Of a stretch of DNA of 64,000 nt, positions 11,801 through 23,489 are shown in pieces. Position numbers and translations under genes: made by a program. Numbering within the stretch: position 1 is the first letter of the stretch; each line of letters begins with the position of its first letter. The notes under the pieces are model-generated. The model made no database searches and was not told the DNA's origin. It worked only from the letters and a program-made list of their open reading frames with translations. The stretch comes from Hofstenia miamia (Eukaryota; Xenacoelomorpha; Acoela; Hofsteniidae): NCBI GenBank assembly GCA_900660155.1, contig CABFPE010000301.1, positions 782,472 to 846,471 of the forward strand, given 5' to 3'.

Positions 11801-12990
11801 GATGTGAGCATTATTCTCTATTGTTGCCTGTATGTCTACAGCTTTCCTGATCATTTTCTCCAGCTTGTCATCTACATCACACTTGATTTTGAATTGTGTA
11901 CAGATGTTCTCTGGCATGCCTTTGCAGATATGAGAAAAAAGGTCATACTTGGAATATGTGCTTTCCCTTGAACTGAGTGTCAATAATCTTTCTATCTGTT
12001 GGATATAATTCTGGATGTCATCTGTCTTCTGCATTTTTGTAGAATTTAGAATAATTTGATATTGGTTTTTGAAGCTTTCATTTTCATAATAGTCTATGAA
12101 GTCTCTGATTAAAAGTTTGTAATTTTGTTTTGTGTCTGCATCAAGGAGTAAGTAGTGTTGAGAGGCCGCCCCTGTTAAATATAGTGGGAACCTTGCAGCT
12201 GCTCCCCTTTGGTTCACCTTCCTCTCCACCATCATAATCTCAAACATTTGCAGCCATTCCAGAAATGTTGGGTTGTAGCTGTCTACTTTCCCATTAAATT
12301 TAGGCAGAGTTGCCTTACATGGTATTGTATCACTGTGACTATTTTCTGGCAGCATTGAGTTCTCATACATCAGTTTCTTTTGTCTAGTCATTTGTTCACT
12401 GACTGTGAGTTGACTTGTCACTGCTCTCATTATCTCATTGATAATTTTCCTTTTCTCTTCTTCCTCCTCCTCCTCCATTTCTCTGAAGTGTTTTTTAAAA
12501 TTCGTGGGTGATGCTCATAAGCTCCTTTCCTCTCCCTGATTGATTGTTCTTTCATATGTTGCTGTCACTTTTGGATTTCCTCCTTCATTTTCTCATAGTT
12601 TTTTCAGTTTCCATCTTAGATCCTCTATCTCTCTCTTCTGATTTTCATGATCTTCATCTCTGTCTAACTCTGTCATTCTAAGTTTATCTTTGAGCTTTTT
12701 GATCTCTTGAGCTTGGATATTGTTGTTGAGGATTAATTGCCTATACGCATCTTCCAACTGTTGGCATATCTTCTCCCATTTCTGGTTCTGCTCTTGAAAA
12801 GCTTTGTTTGATTGTGCTAGCTGATTTGTTAATGCCTTGATATCTCTCTGGAAATTATCACTTTGGTTATCCAAATGGTTGTCCATTTCAATCTTCAGTT
12901 CACTTAGTGCATTCTCATTCTCTTGTTCCAGTGTTGACATTCTTTCCATTAATTGTTGTATCTTGGCTCTCAATATCATTTCCATTTCAT
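11560..12990 (-). CDS. Gag region of element A with N-terminal coiled coil and zinc knuckle (fossil)
   Basis: From 12985 downward there is a Leu/Ile/Gln-rich coiled coil of about 130 residues, then from about 12478 a retrotransposon Gag domain with LPKFNGKVDSYNPTFLEWLQ, FPLYLTGAASQHY and LIRDFIDYYENESFKNQYQ. A zinc-knuckle block, KCYACGQKGHRK, follows at about 11615-11650 and again at about 11055-11090 in the assembly copy. Gag would form the particle shell and bind the RNA. Confidence 0.75.
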
Positions 12991-13393
12991 TTGTCTAGTG
13001 TAGGATGCTTAAAACTTTATTGGATCCTGTTTCTGGGGATATGTGTAGGTTTCCTGCTCTATGGGGGATACATCTGTCTCTGAATGCGCTCTCCTTGGGG
13101 CGGGGGTTGTTCTGTTTGTGCCTTTCTTGGCACTACCTTTTTTTCTTCATGTGTTTGGCATCTTTAATTAGGAGTAGTAGTGGCTGGTAGATCGGTGTGA
13201 CTCATTGTCTTTCCCCTTCTCTATGTTAGGTATAGTTGTAGTTGTTGACTTATTGCTGGCTGTATATTACATCTACTTCCTTGCTTGTTTTCTGCTATTC
13301 AGTTGCTCTGGTTCTCTGTTGAATTTAAGTTCTGAGTTTGGATGTTGAACTGAATGTTCTTCTTCTGTTGTTCTTTATCTGTCACTGTCACCA

Positions 13394-14815
13394 TGTAGCA
13401 TCTGCTACCAAGCATCAATGAATGTTAAATGATTCTTTTAAGTTATTGTTTCATGTCAACCACAGGTAGGGATGTAATCATGTTAGCTATTTATTGTACA
13501 TACTTCTGTTATCTTCTCTTAACTGAAATAACTCAATACTATTTAGGTACTCTGCCATCATAGCTCTGCTCATGAGTGGTGTATCTGTGGCCTCTGGCCA
13601 ACTCTGATCTCTGCATCATTTCACTTGTGTTTCCATAGCTGATCTAGGTGGCTTTAAATTCTAAGTTCTGAGTTCAGTGAGTGATCTGATTCTTCTTTTC
13701 TTATTGTTCTTAAACTGTCACAGTCACCATGTAGCATCCACTACCAAGTGTTAACAGAGATTAAATGATTCTTTTAAATCATTGTTCTTTGTTATATGTG
13801 GGTAAGGATGTACTTATGTTAACTCTTTACTCTGATTTTAGATATGTTTTGTTAACCTTAACTTAACTAGAGTAACTTGATACTGTTTAGGTATACCACC
13901 ATCACAGTTCTGCTATGATCTGGCTATAGCCTCTGGCTGACTCTGATCTCTGAATCAATCTGCATGGACTTCCATTGCTGATCAGTTAGTTCCAAGTATC
14001 AGCTCAACAGAGTTCTTATGTGTTCCCTATCCTAACTCAGTGTAGTTCTCAATGCTAGTTGTAACTGACATAACTCAATGTGTATAGTGTATTTGTTTCA
14101 CTTCGCAACCTTGCAATGTCACTAGCTGCTTAATAATTATTACTTTAGCAATTACCAAAAACTATTGGCTTTAATTAAGTTGATATAATTAAGTTACTTG
14201 ATAACTTGCAGCTTCCTACCTTACATTTAAATAACATAATACATGCTTGGTCGATTTATTGGTCTATTATAAGTCACCTAAGTCTATCACATAAAATATG
14301 TATAACCTACGTCAGGCTGTCCAGCCCTTTCTTACCAATGTTGATTATTGATTACATGTAAATGTAAACAGAGAAAAACTCCTATTCATATACCTAACAT
14401 AAATGCAGGTTCATGGTTTGGATCAAGGACCCTCGAGTTGCTCCCAATATGTTCCCAAACCACTACTACTGCATTTACCATTTAGCTTGACATTCTATGT
14501 AAATAAGCAAACTGATATAAAATCTAAGAATAAGATTTTCAAAGAATTTACTTCAACAAATTCCAAATTGATTTATGCTCTATTTATAGTTAACTTTGAA
14601 AAAATACCTGTTGTTCAAAATTCAAATTTAATTCATTTGCCAAAATGGCTGAAAATAATGGAAATGAATTCGCCCCCTATGTTTTGTCAAATTTGATGAC
14701 AAGTACTAATTTGCTATATTATTGCTTTTCTAAATAATCATAATTCAATCTTAGTTTTGACTAATCATTTGTGCTTCTTTCTTCATTAGCAGCATTTTCT
14801 TTGGATTATGCTACA
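13394..14815 (-). repeat. 5' LTR of element A with a duplicated inner end
   Basis: On the minus strand the LTR starts TGTAGCATAATCC at 14815 and ends GGATGCTACA at 13730 (1086 bp). A second end-like sequence, AGATGCTACA, lies at 13394, because a 336-bp unit carrying the LTR end and the following leader is tandemly repeated in diverged form (about 13310-13395 and 13640-13730). Each end is followed without spacer by TGGTGAC, the first seven bases of a tRNA-Trp-type primer-binding site; the remaining bases differ. Confidence 0.65.
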
Positions 14816-16010
14816 ATAGGCAAGCAAATTGGACTATCATTCTTGGTTACAATTTAATGTTGTTCTCCAAAAGTCTGACCAACTCAGATCAAGCCATAAT
14901 TGAAAACCTCATGATGTTGCCAGAGCAGAAGAGAAAGTGACTCATGCTCTTGAGAGCTAAGATGTGGATGAGTCTGTTCATTAACAAGAGGTATCTGGAT
15001 GGTATTGCTTTGCTCTGCCAGATCATGAATGGCTGTTAATATCAGTAGACAGGCAGTGGGCTGGAATTCCAGATGGACTTGAGTTGCAATAATTTTCAGT
15101 TGTAAAGGGTCTATCTTGACCAACAAATTGGAACTATTGAGAATAGTAATGTACATTCTTCTTTAGAGATGTGGCAGAGATCAGGGGAGAAGTTGACTCT
15201 AAAGAAACACTTCCCCTTAAATCCAGAAACCATAACATCACCAGTGNAGCTTGACATTCTATGTAAATAAGCAAACTGATATAAAATCTAAGAATAAGAT
15301 TTTCAAAGAATTTACTTCAACAAATTCCAAATTGATTTATGCTCTATTTATAGTTAACTTTGAAAAAATACCTGTTGTTCAAAATTCAAATTTAATTCAT
15401 TTGCCAAAATGGCTGAAAATAATGGAAATGAATTCGCCCCCTATGTTTTGTCAAATTTGATGACAAGTACTAATTTGCTATATTATTGCTTTTCTAAATA
15501 ATCATAATTCAATCTTAGTTTTGACTAATCATTTGTGCTTCTTTCTTCATTAGCAGCATTTTCTTTGGATTATGCTACAATAGGCAAGCAAATTGGACTA
15601 TCATTCTTGGTTACAATTTAATGTTGTTCTCCAAAAGTCTGACCAACTCAGATCAAGCCATAATTGAAAACCTCATGATGTTGCCAGAGCAGAAGAGAAA
15701 GTGACTCATGCTCTTGAGAGCTAAGATGTGGATGAGTCTGTTCATTAACAAGAGGTATCTGGATGGTATTGCTTTGCTCTGCCAGATCATGAATGGCTGT
15801 TAATATCAGTAGACAGGCAGTGGGCTGGAATTCCAGATGGACTTGAGTTGCAATAATTTTCAGTTGTAAAGGGTCTATCTTGACCAACAAATTGGAACTA
15901 TTGAGAATAGTAATGTACATTCTTCTTTAGAGATGTGGCAGAGATCAGGGGAGAAGTTGACTCTAAAGAAACACTTCCCCTTAAATCCAGAAACCATAAC
16001 ATCACCAGTG
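14484..16010. repeat. Assembly-type direct repeat, 763 bp, joined by N at 15247
   Basis: 14484-15246 and 15248-16010 have the same sequence at offset 764 on either side of one N. The repeated unit contains the outer end of LTR A and the first 431 bp of element C. Count it once. Confidence 0.9.
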
Positions 16011-16959
16011 TATGCAGAGTCCATGATGATGGGAACATGCCACCAATGATGAAGCTCAACAATTGCACTCTTGGAAAAACTTAACAAGATATCCTGCTCA
16101 TGATCAGTAGCAAGCTCCTGCCAGCATTTGCTTTTGCAGATGGAAATCATTTTTTTCCATAATCAATAACACATGAGTTCTGCTCAAGGAAGTCATTACC
16201 CAGAATTATGTCATATGGGAGTGGCTGGTTGCAGGTATCTATAATGATCAGATCAACAACAAACAGTTCCTGCCAAATGCATAGTTCCAGTTTCAGTATG
16301 TGATCTTTCAAAGATAATGGGTTCCCAGAGGCATCCAACAGATGTGCAGTAGATGGAAGTAAATCATTTCTTGACAACCATAACTTGGAGCAACAAGAGT
16401 TGCTAATGATTGAGGCTGAGGCCCCAGTATAAATGGTGACATTAATCAGAGTTCCATTTTATATCTACAGGGATAACATTACTATGCAACAGTGAAGTGA
16501 TTACCAGAACATTGTGCACATGTTTTCTAGGAGGCAGTGCTCCAACTAGTTTAATTGATCAACAGATCTGACAGGTAAATAAGGGGGACACTCTCTGTCT
16601 CCAGGCTCATCAATGATGAAGCCTTCACCATCAGCAACTAAGTGAATTACAGTGTGGCATTAAGACTTCATATGACCTTTCTGGCAACAGTGAAAACAAT
16701 GAGTCTGTTTGCGTTCTATCTTCACTGTGGAAGCAACAGTGCAGGTAGGGGGTTTCTGCAATTAAGAACCTGCTTTAAGATCCCCAGCATCCTTGTTGAT
16801 ATGAGTGGTATTGTGAAGCATGTACACAATGCTAATAGCTTTACAAATGATCAGATTGAGATCATCTTTGGGATCACACTTGATTTCAAGGCAACTATGA
16901 ATATTGGCTGAAAAATATACAAGAAAAGATCCTGCTTCAAATATTCAGGGGTGAGCTTT

Positions 16960-17941
16960 ATTAAGCAGAACAGCCTTTCCACCTGCATGATGTATACATA
17001 TGGATGTCATTGCCCTTCTTGAACAAAAGGTCACATAATAGTGTTTTGTATTGATGTTTAATGTGAGGCATCTTGTAATGGTCCTCAAAATAACCAATGA
17101 GAAGTTGGTAATTAGTCTTCACATCATGATCCAATATCATGTATTGGTTGTATGTGAGACCTTGAGGTGGGGAATTGAGCAATGGCAGCATCCTGAGTGA
17201 CTTTGTACTGCCACATGGTTGGTTAATTCAAAGAGGAAAAACCACTCTTCAAAAGACTGAGATTTCATTGATCTTTCCAGTGAACTTAGGCAATATAGAA
17301 TGGTGATTAAATAGGTTAGCAGTTTCATTTCCAACAGCAGTTGTAAGTAGGATTGATTTGGTAAAACGTGGTCCATTCTTCAGAGTGGATGTAGAAAGAT
17401 CAAGTGACTGTGGGGGAGTAATTGGAGTTACAACAGGGGGAGTAACACAAATATTCACAGGTGCAGGAGGTGAAATGGTTGCACTTGGCACATATGGAAC
17501 TGGAGCGGCAACTGTGGTTAATGTAGAAACTTGAGTCAAAGCTGACTGCATGAAGGTGGGCTTTCCAGTTGTGAATGAAGTGAGAGAGGTAATGAATTGA
17601 GGCATCAATAGTGTAGAGGTGGTGACAATAGAGCTGCTCAGAAGGCAAGTAGAAAACATTTCAGAAATTTGTTCAGAAAGGCATTTGGAAAAGGTGTCCA
17701 AAACATCTTGAAAAACACCATGAGTTACATACTCAGAAAGTCTAGACTGGAAGAGTGAAGAATGAGGTGGGCTACTCTGCCTCAATAGAGATGTAGGCAG
17801 AGGTGTTGCCAAAGTTTGGAGTTGAATTTCCAAGGCATTGATTGAATCAATGAAATGTCTCTCTCTCAATTGGGCGTCATGAGCCTGTTCTTGCATTTTG
17901 GCTTGAAGCAAATCTAGGCATTGCTCACAGCAAGGTATCAA
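16960..17941 (-). CDS. Gag region of element C (fossil)
   Basis: It starts with a short coiled coil (QCLDLLQAKMQEQAHDAQLR), passes through a long Ser/Thr/Pro-rich stretch with repeated TPP and SPP motifs, and reaches the Gag core near LPKFTGKI and YQLLIGYFEDHYKMPHIKHQ. The last two blocks match the equivalent parts of Gag in element A (LPKFNGKV, YKLLIRDFIDYYENESFKNQ), so A and C are related but distinct. Confidence 0.65.
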
Positions 17942-18576
17942 CTGGTTTGTTTGGGAAGGGCAGCTCAGAGCTGATCAATCTCAGTGTTTTGAGGCTCCAG
18001 AGATTATGGTGTCTGTGGGAGAATGTAATAGGGATCAAAAGACAAAGGAGAAACAAATGAATTAATTCCAGCAGTGTGAAGACAATGTTTGGGCTGCTAG
18101 CACAAACTACTAAAATCCATTCAGAAAAAATAAGAAAATTCAGGAAACAATTCCAACAAATTGAGAGAAATTCCAACTGGGTTCAGAGAAACAAAAAAAA
18201 GTAGTAACAGTAGACAGCACAGTGTAGGGTATGGTAATAAATCCAAATTCTAGAAGAACAAGACAACAACAAAGTAACAACCAAAACAAGTAAAAACAAT
18301 GTTGAAGCTTGGTGACAGCTTCAAAGCACAGAACTGCAGTGTAAAAATAACATAAGAGGCAAAGTTATGCATCTATTGGTAGTGAAATCAATTCATGGCC
18401 AGGGGAAACAACTATCCCAGCTGGCTCACACCAAAGAGAAAGAACAAAACCAATTATGATATAGAAACAGTAACAGCACAGCACTATGTTACAATCACCA
18501 GGCAAAATCAGATGACCACTTCAGTAACTTCAACAGAATAGAGTAGAGAGTTCAACTGAACCCTCATTTGTCCATC

Positions 18577-18594
18577 ATCACATCAGGGTCACCA
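18577..18594 (-). promoter_or_regulatory. Primer-binding site of element C, tRNA-Trp type
   Basis: The minus strand reads TGGTGACCCTGATGTGAT eight bases inside the LTR. The complement of a conserved animal tRNA-Trp 3' end is TGGTGACCCCGACGTGAT. The two differences are both C to T at CpG sites. Known CsRn1/Kabuki-group Ty3/gypsy elements use this primer. Confidence 0.7.
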
Positions 18595-18602
18595 TGAAGA
18601 AT

Positions 18603-19040
18603 TGTGGGGGAGCTCTGGCTACTCTAGCAGTACTGGGAAACTCAAGAGTTAAGATAAAAGGTTGCAAAGTTTACTGTAGTAGAGAGTGACCAGCATTCCA
18701 ACAAAAGAAAGAAACATTGGTGGTTCACCAATTGGCCAAATACTACAGAAATTCCATAAAGAACTCCAGCAGTGACCAATTCACATGGCATCATGCCAAA
18801 GCCATATCCACAAAGCCATCCTTACTTGCCAAGGAGCTAATTGTGTGTCTCAAGTATTAATTTCTAGCTCAATAAACAATTTATCTCAGAGTTCTATTAT
18901 CTCAGCTCATGTAAATAAATAATAAACAAAAGGCACATAATTGCTGTGCATTCACATTCACCAATGGCATAGTATATTTGCAGTGTGTTAATATTATGTG
19001 CATGTATGAATTGATCAAAAAAAAGTTGTTATTCCCTACA
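18603..19040 (-). repeat. 5' LTR of element C
   Basis: About 438 bp. On the minus strand it runs from TGTAGGGAATAACAAC at 19040 to GCTCCCCCACA at 18603, thus TG...CA, and is followed by the primer-binding site. The partner LTR is not in the window, so no LTR-pair age can be given. Confidence 0.65.
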
Positions 19041-19079
19041 CCTAATTATAACCTAAAGTGACCACAATTTGGGCTGTCA

Positions 19080-19870
19080 CCATTAGAGAGCTATTTGGCA
19101 CCCCAAACCCAGTGCAGCTTCCTCCCAAATTGTTGCTGGATCTGAGATGGCACTCAGAAGAGATTGTTGAGGACTTGCATTATTTATTGAAAGGGATGCG
19201 TGGTTAACCTGATGTCCTAGAGTTTTTTGTATAGGCATTGGTTCATTTAGACTCATAGGAGTGTTTGAAATTGCAAACCTGGGGTTGACATTTTGTATGG
19301 CAGCTAATTGTCTTCTTGTTTCCTGAACTTGGCTTGCAATACTTTGTTTTTGGCTTTTTTGGAAATTAATCTTCCTGCTAGTTGTATGATGTGAGTATTA
19401 CTTTCTTTGACCTGTGGCAAAAGATTGTTGTTTTGGTCAAGGATTTCATTCAATGATTTGATTTGTTATTGTAAGATTTCATTTCTTTTTTCTAAAGATT
19501 CATTTTCATTGCAAAGATCCTGGTTTCATTTTTGTGTTTCTTTATTTGCTGTCTGGAGTTTTTTGTACTCAGTGGAGAATGAATTTTGTTGGATTTCAGG
19601 GTTGATATTTCCTGATATAAGCTTTGGCTTTCAAATTGTATCATGTTGAATCTCTTACAGTTTTCAATTTGCATTTCTTTGATTTTTTGTTTTAGCAATT
19701 TGATTCCAGCTTTGAGGGATTGAATTTTCTTGATCAGTTTCATACTCTGACTGGGGGTTAGATTGAGATGTGGGAGTTGCTGGTTTTTTACTTTGTGTTT
19801 TTGGCACTTTTTTTTATAAAATAGTGCCCAAGGGGTTTGAACAGATACAGCTTTCATCAATGGCAAACTT
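19080..19870 (-). CDS. Unrecognised coiled-coil coding fossil
   Basis: The minus strand has readable stretches, the longest at 19492-19866: Lys-rich, with LIKKIQSLKAGIKLLKQKIK and other heptad-like segments, followed by a Gln/Ser/Asn-rich stretch toward 19080. It ends next to the LTR of element C. It may be the N-terminal Gag part of another retroelement into which C inserted, or part of a host pseudogene. I recognise no domain. Confidence 0.35.
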
Positions 19871-20174
19871 TGGTGGAGTGGTTAGGCTTTAGTTAATTAG
19901 TAAAAAAAATTTTTTCTTTAATTTTGGCTATCAGCAGCAAGATGTTTCATGCATGATAGAGTCTCTGCAACTTAAGGTGATTTTACTCATTCTTTCACTT
20001 TGGTTCTTCTTCCAGGATTCCTTTTGCAGAGGTACTTTTAATTGTAAAACATGCTTGAGTGAGGAGTGTCCTGCAATGATTGGCATGTGGCATCAGCATG
20101 AAAATCTGCGTAGAAAAACACCAGGATTTGCCAATGTCTCAATAATTAATGGCCTGATTCAAGAATGAAATGAG

Positions 20175-21895
20175 CCTATTCCTAGTAAAAGTTAAAGGTT
20201 GCTGGAAGATCAGACAAAGGAATAGTGCATGGTCAAACTTGGCTGACCTGAAACAGAGAACCTTATTAGAAAGAGTCATTTTAGACAGAGCCCTAATTTA
20301 AATGAAGAGAGAGAGAGAGAAGCCCTAAACATTCTTGGATACAAAGTGTACCCTACTTGCTTTTGAGACCTAAATTAAGTGCAGGCCTCAGCTTGTGCAA
20401 TTTAGGTGCTGCAATAAAATACAAAACATAATGAATGATGTAACATCCTCTACCAGGCATTACTATGGTTTATCCTCTCTTACTGTATAACATTAGTTGT
20501 ATCTTTGCAGGTAGGGATTTACTAACTATATACTGTGTAGCTTTTGTTACTTTGTTAACATAATGTAACTAGATTTAACTATTCACTGTTTAGGTGATGA
20601 AGCCATACAGCAATCTCTCTGAAGATTGGTAGTAGGCATCTGCCTGAAGCTGATCTCCACATCCAGTTTCACCAGTCCTTTGATTATCCATTTGGTTGAG
20701 TTCCACCTCTCAGCTCAATGATATAGCTTATTTTTACCCTATCCTAGCTCAGTGTATACTCAAGAAAAGGCACAATTCAACTTAGACTCTATTTTTGTCA
20801 AAGTGTTTCATGGATGTGCAACCAGACTTGTTACTAGCTACTTAATTAATATTACATGTAGCCATTACCAAAATATATTGGCTTTGATAAATTGTTTAAT
20901 ATTGAGCAACTTCCTAACCTACATTTATTAATTAGTACATGTTCAGTCACTTTATCAGTCATTTTATAGTCACTAATTTGGATGTGAAATAGTAATAATA
21001 TATTACCTAGGTTTTGGTCATCCAACCATATTTTGAATTCATTTATTTTAATAAATGTACTGAGTGATTGCTAGTCAACTAAATGAGAGAAAAACCCATA
21101 TACCTAACTTAAGTGCACTTTCATAGTCTGGCACAAAGACCCTAGAATCAATCTTGATGATGGATTCAGAGCACTACTAAACACCACTCATTTAGCTTGA
21201 CATCATAATAAATGTTCAAACCATGTTTAACAGAACAAAATAAGAATTTCAAATAAAATTCTTTATCAATTGCTTACAAGGTTTTGATTCTATTTATAGC
21301 AAATTTGGAAAAGTACCTGTTGATTTCAAATTTGAACTATTGTCTGCCAATGTGGTGGCTAAAAATAATGGAAGTGATTTCACCCCCTTGTTTTGCCAAT
21401 AGTATTGTCATCAACAGATACTAATATCTTAAAGTTGACACTTATTGTTTCTTGGTTGCATGATACAAATTAATCTAACTGATCGAATAATTTATAATAT
21501 TGCTAATCAGAATTCTTCTTTGATCTTGTTCTCTTTCTGATTTGATGTTAGCAGCTTAGTTAATTTGGATGATGCTACAATGACAAGCAGTTGTGTAAAG
21601 CCCTATTCCTAAGTTAAAGGTAGCTGGGAGATCAGATAAAGGAAGGGTGCATGATCACACTTGACCAACCTGAAACAGAGAACCTTATTAGAAAAAGTCA
21701 TTTTAGATGGAGCCCTAATTTAAATGAAGAGAGAGAGAAGCCCTAAACATTCTTGTGTGCAAAGTGTACCCTATGTGCTTTTCAGACCTAAACTCAGTTC
21801 AGGCCTCAGCTCATGCAATTTAGGTGCTGCAATAAAATATGAAACATAATGAATAACAAGCAGTTGTGTAAAGCCCTATGCCTAAACATGCTGAA
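20175..21895. repeat. Tandem duplication of about 280 bp split by a solo LTR
   Basis: 20175-20438 and 21600-21860 are diverged copies. Both contain CCTGAAACAGAGAACCTTAT, a GA microsatellite and GCAATTTAGGTGCTGCAATA. The short tail ACAAGCAGTTGTGTAAAGCC follows both, at about 21582 and 21855. The LTR at 20439-21579 sits between the first copy and its tail, so it entered an existing tandem array. The identity of the unit is unknown. Confidence 0.6.
20439..21579 (-). repeat. Second solo LTR of family B
   Basis: It starts TGTAACATCCTC and ends GATGATGCTACA, about 1141 bp, flanked by the 4-bp direct repeat ATGA (20435-20438 and 21580-21583). It aligns over its whole length with 2836-3965 but differs at roughly one base in five by eye, so the two are old, independent insertions. 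Confidence 0.75.
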
Positions 21896-23050
21896 GTGTT
21901 GTAGTGATGAACTTGTAAAGCTGTATCTGAACAAGGCACCCTCAGCAACAATCAGATAATTTAGAAAAGCATTTTTAAGAAATTATGTACACAACAAGAA
22001 ACAAATGTTGAGTAAAATCTATTGAACATTTTCTAACAAAATCAACATATTTAAAAAAAAGAAAACAGGTAATGTATAAACAAAACTTACCACTAAAGCA
22101 TACTGTAAATACTAGCAGGTGCCTCATGACCTTTTAAAAGGTAATAACTAAAATCAGAAATACTGTGTGGCAGAAATTTTAAACATTCAAAATACCACAG
22201 ATTGTCTAACCATAATATGTCATTCAATGCACTTACACATTCATTTAAATAATGTACAATTTTTTTGAATTATTAATTACAAAATGTTTGTTATAGCAGA
22301 GGGTGATGCCATATCATATATAAAGGATGCTGATAGTGCAAGCAATAAAAACTCTTACAATTTAACCTAGGATGCATGATGGCCTTGTCAGCCACATCAG
22401 TCACAACACTGGGAATTATGCTGAAAACTTTACTAATCCAAATAATCTAAGTTACTTAAACTTTCATCTATCTTATTTGATATAACAAATATAAAAGAAG
22501 ATAATTTAAATAAACCTTTATTTTAGTTGTATAACTAAGCAGAACAATATGGAGTAATGCAATACTCATACAAAAGTAATTAAACAAAAGGATAAATATC
22601 AGTTAAAATATACAATAGAATCATGTCACTTGTACTTAAGATTATACCAAATAAGTTTAGGAATAGCTAAAAGAATGTTAAACTAGCTAATTTAATTTTA
22701 ATAATAAATTTTAAAAACAACTTTTCCAGTGCTTTTTTCTTACATGTTTTTTTCTGCTTTTGTTGTAAGTCTTGGTACTTTTCCAAGTACACAAATCAGG
22801 TTTGTTCAATTTAAAATTCAAACAGGAACCAACCTGCTTAATATATTTATTACAGAAAATGAGTAGCTTGAGTGCTTAAATCTTCTGCCAGGAAAGAACT
22901 AAACTCATATTGTCTCTGACTATTCATCAAAAGATTACCAGATTAATTGTGTATATTGCAATTCTTTACTGAAATGAATCTAATTTAAAAAATAATTGAT
23001 GTTTAAGCATTTTCTGGATGATCTCACAGTATCATTGTTAACACCTCTCT
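21896..23050. other. AT-rich CpG-poor spacer, nothing recognised
   Basis: No coding stretch, tRNA-like structure or known repeat was seen. It lies within the CpG-poor block and is probably decayed transposon sequence. Confidence 0.4.
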
Positions 23051-23390
23051 ATATTGGTGCACAACACTTGTTTTCTTTATCAGATGTTGGTGTAGCAATG
23101 GTGTGTTTTTAATATAATTATTAGTCATATTTTCATCAAATTGTTTCTACTGCATCACTTTTGTAGTGTATGATTCTTGTCCAAACATTGCTTTAGGAGG
23201 AGTTCCACCTCTTGTGGCATGTATGGAAGTGTTATAGTATTATTCTACAACTTCTATAACTTTTTGTGAATATCTTGCTCTGATTTGAGTAATCCTTATT
23301 TGTATAATTTTGATGAGAGTTATGTTTAACCTTTCTACTTCAACAATTGTTTCAGGTGAAATGCTGTGGTTGTGTTGTGTATCATTTTAG
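23050..23390 (-). mobile_element. Ty3/gypsy integrase scrap (fossil)
   Basis: The minus strand translates into a piece close to the end of the integrase core, with QKVIEVVE, YYNTSIHATRGGTPPKAMFG and flanking residues that match the element A block REVIEMIK/FYNTSIHSTTGITPFKAMF. No LTR is visible. A LINE scrap begins next to it on the other strand. Confidence 0.6.
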
Positions 23391-23489
23391 TTACAGATAA
23401 TGATGCTTAGAAAAGTTTTGATTCAAATATGTTCATCAGAGTCATTTCAACTTCTTCTGCCATTATTCTTTTCAATGGAGAATTGTAGA

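Larger units (their letters stand above)
2001..14815 (-). mobile_element. Ty3/gypsy LTR retrotransposon, element A (fossil)
   Basis: Read on the minus strand the order is 5' LTR (14815 down to 13730 or 13394), coiled-coil and Gag, zinc knuckle, protease, reverse transcriptase, RNase H, integrase, a repetitive linker, an extra coding region, and the 3' LTR (4045 down to 2001). Integrase after RT/RNase H is the Ty3/gypsy order. The two LTRs differ by roughly 2-4 percent where compared by eye, plus two small indels, so the insertion is fairly young. It is nevertheless broken many times and strongly CpG-poor. Its 3' LTR was later hit by the + strand element and by a solo LTR. Part of Gag/protease (10682-11240) is repeated after a single N and should be counted once. 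A itself landed in element C. Confidence 0.85.
14816..19040 (-). mobile_element. Ty3/gypsy LTR retrotransposon, element C (fossil, 5' part)
   Basis: On the minus strand: LTR 19040-18603, primer-binding site 18594-18577, Gag from about 17941, a CCHC-type zinc-knuckle trace at about 16660-16700, a retropepsin C-terminal block (YDIILGNDFLEQNSCVIDYG, about 16150-16230), and the linker before RT (about 14884-15156 and its assembly copy 15648-15920). RT, RNase H and integrase are not seen, because element A entered at 14815/14816 and the rest would lie left of the window. It is broken several times, very CpG-poor and older than A. Confidence 0.75.

Noticed and set aside
23400-23480. Start of the 71-codon frame at 23400 as part of the LINE protein
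   Set aside because: Similarity to LINE reverse transcriptase begins only near 23490; the earlier codons look like chance extension.
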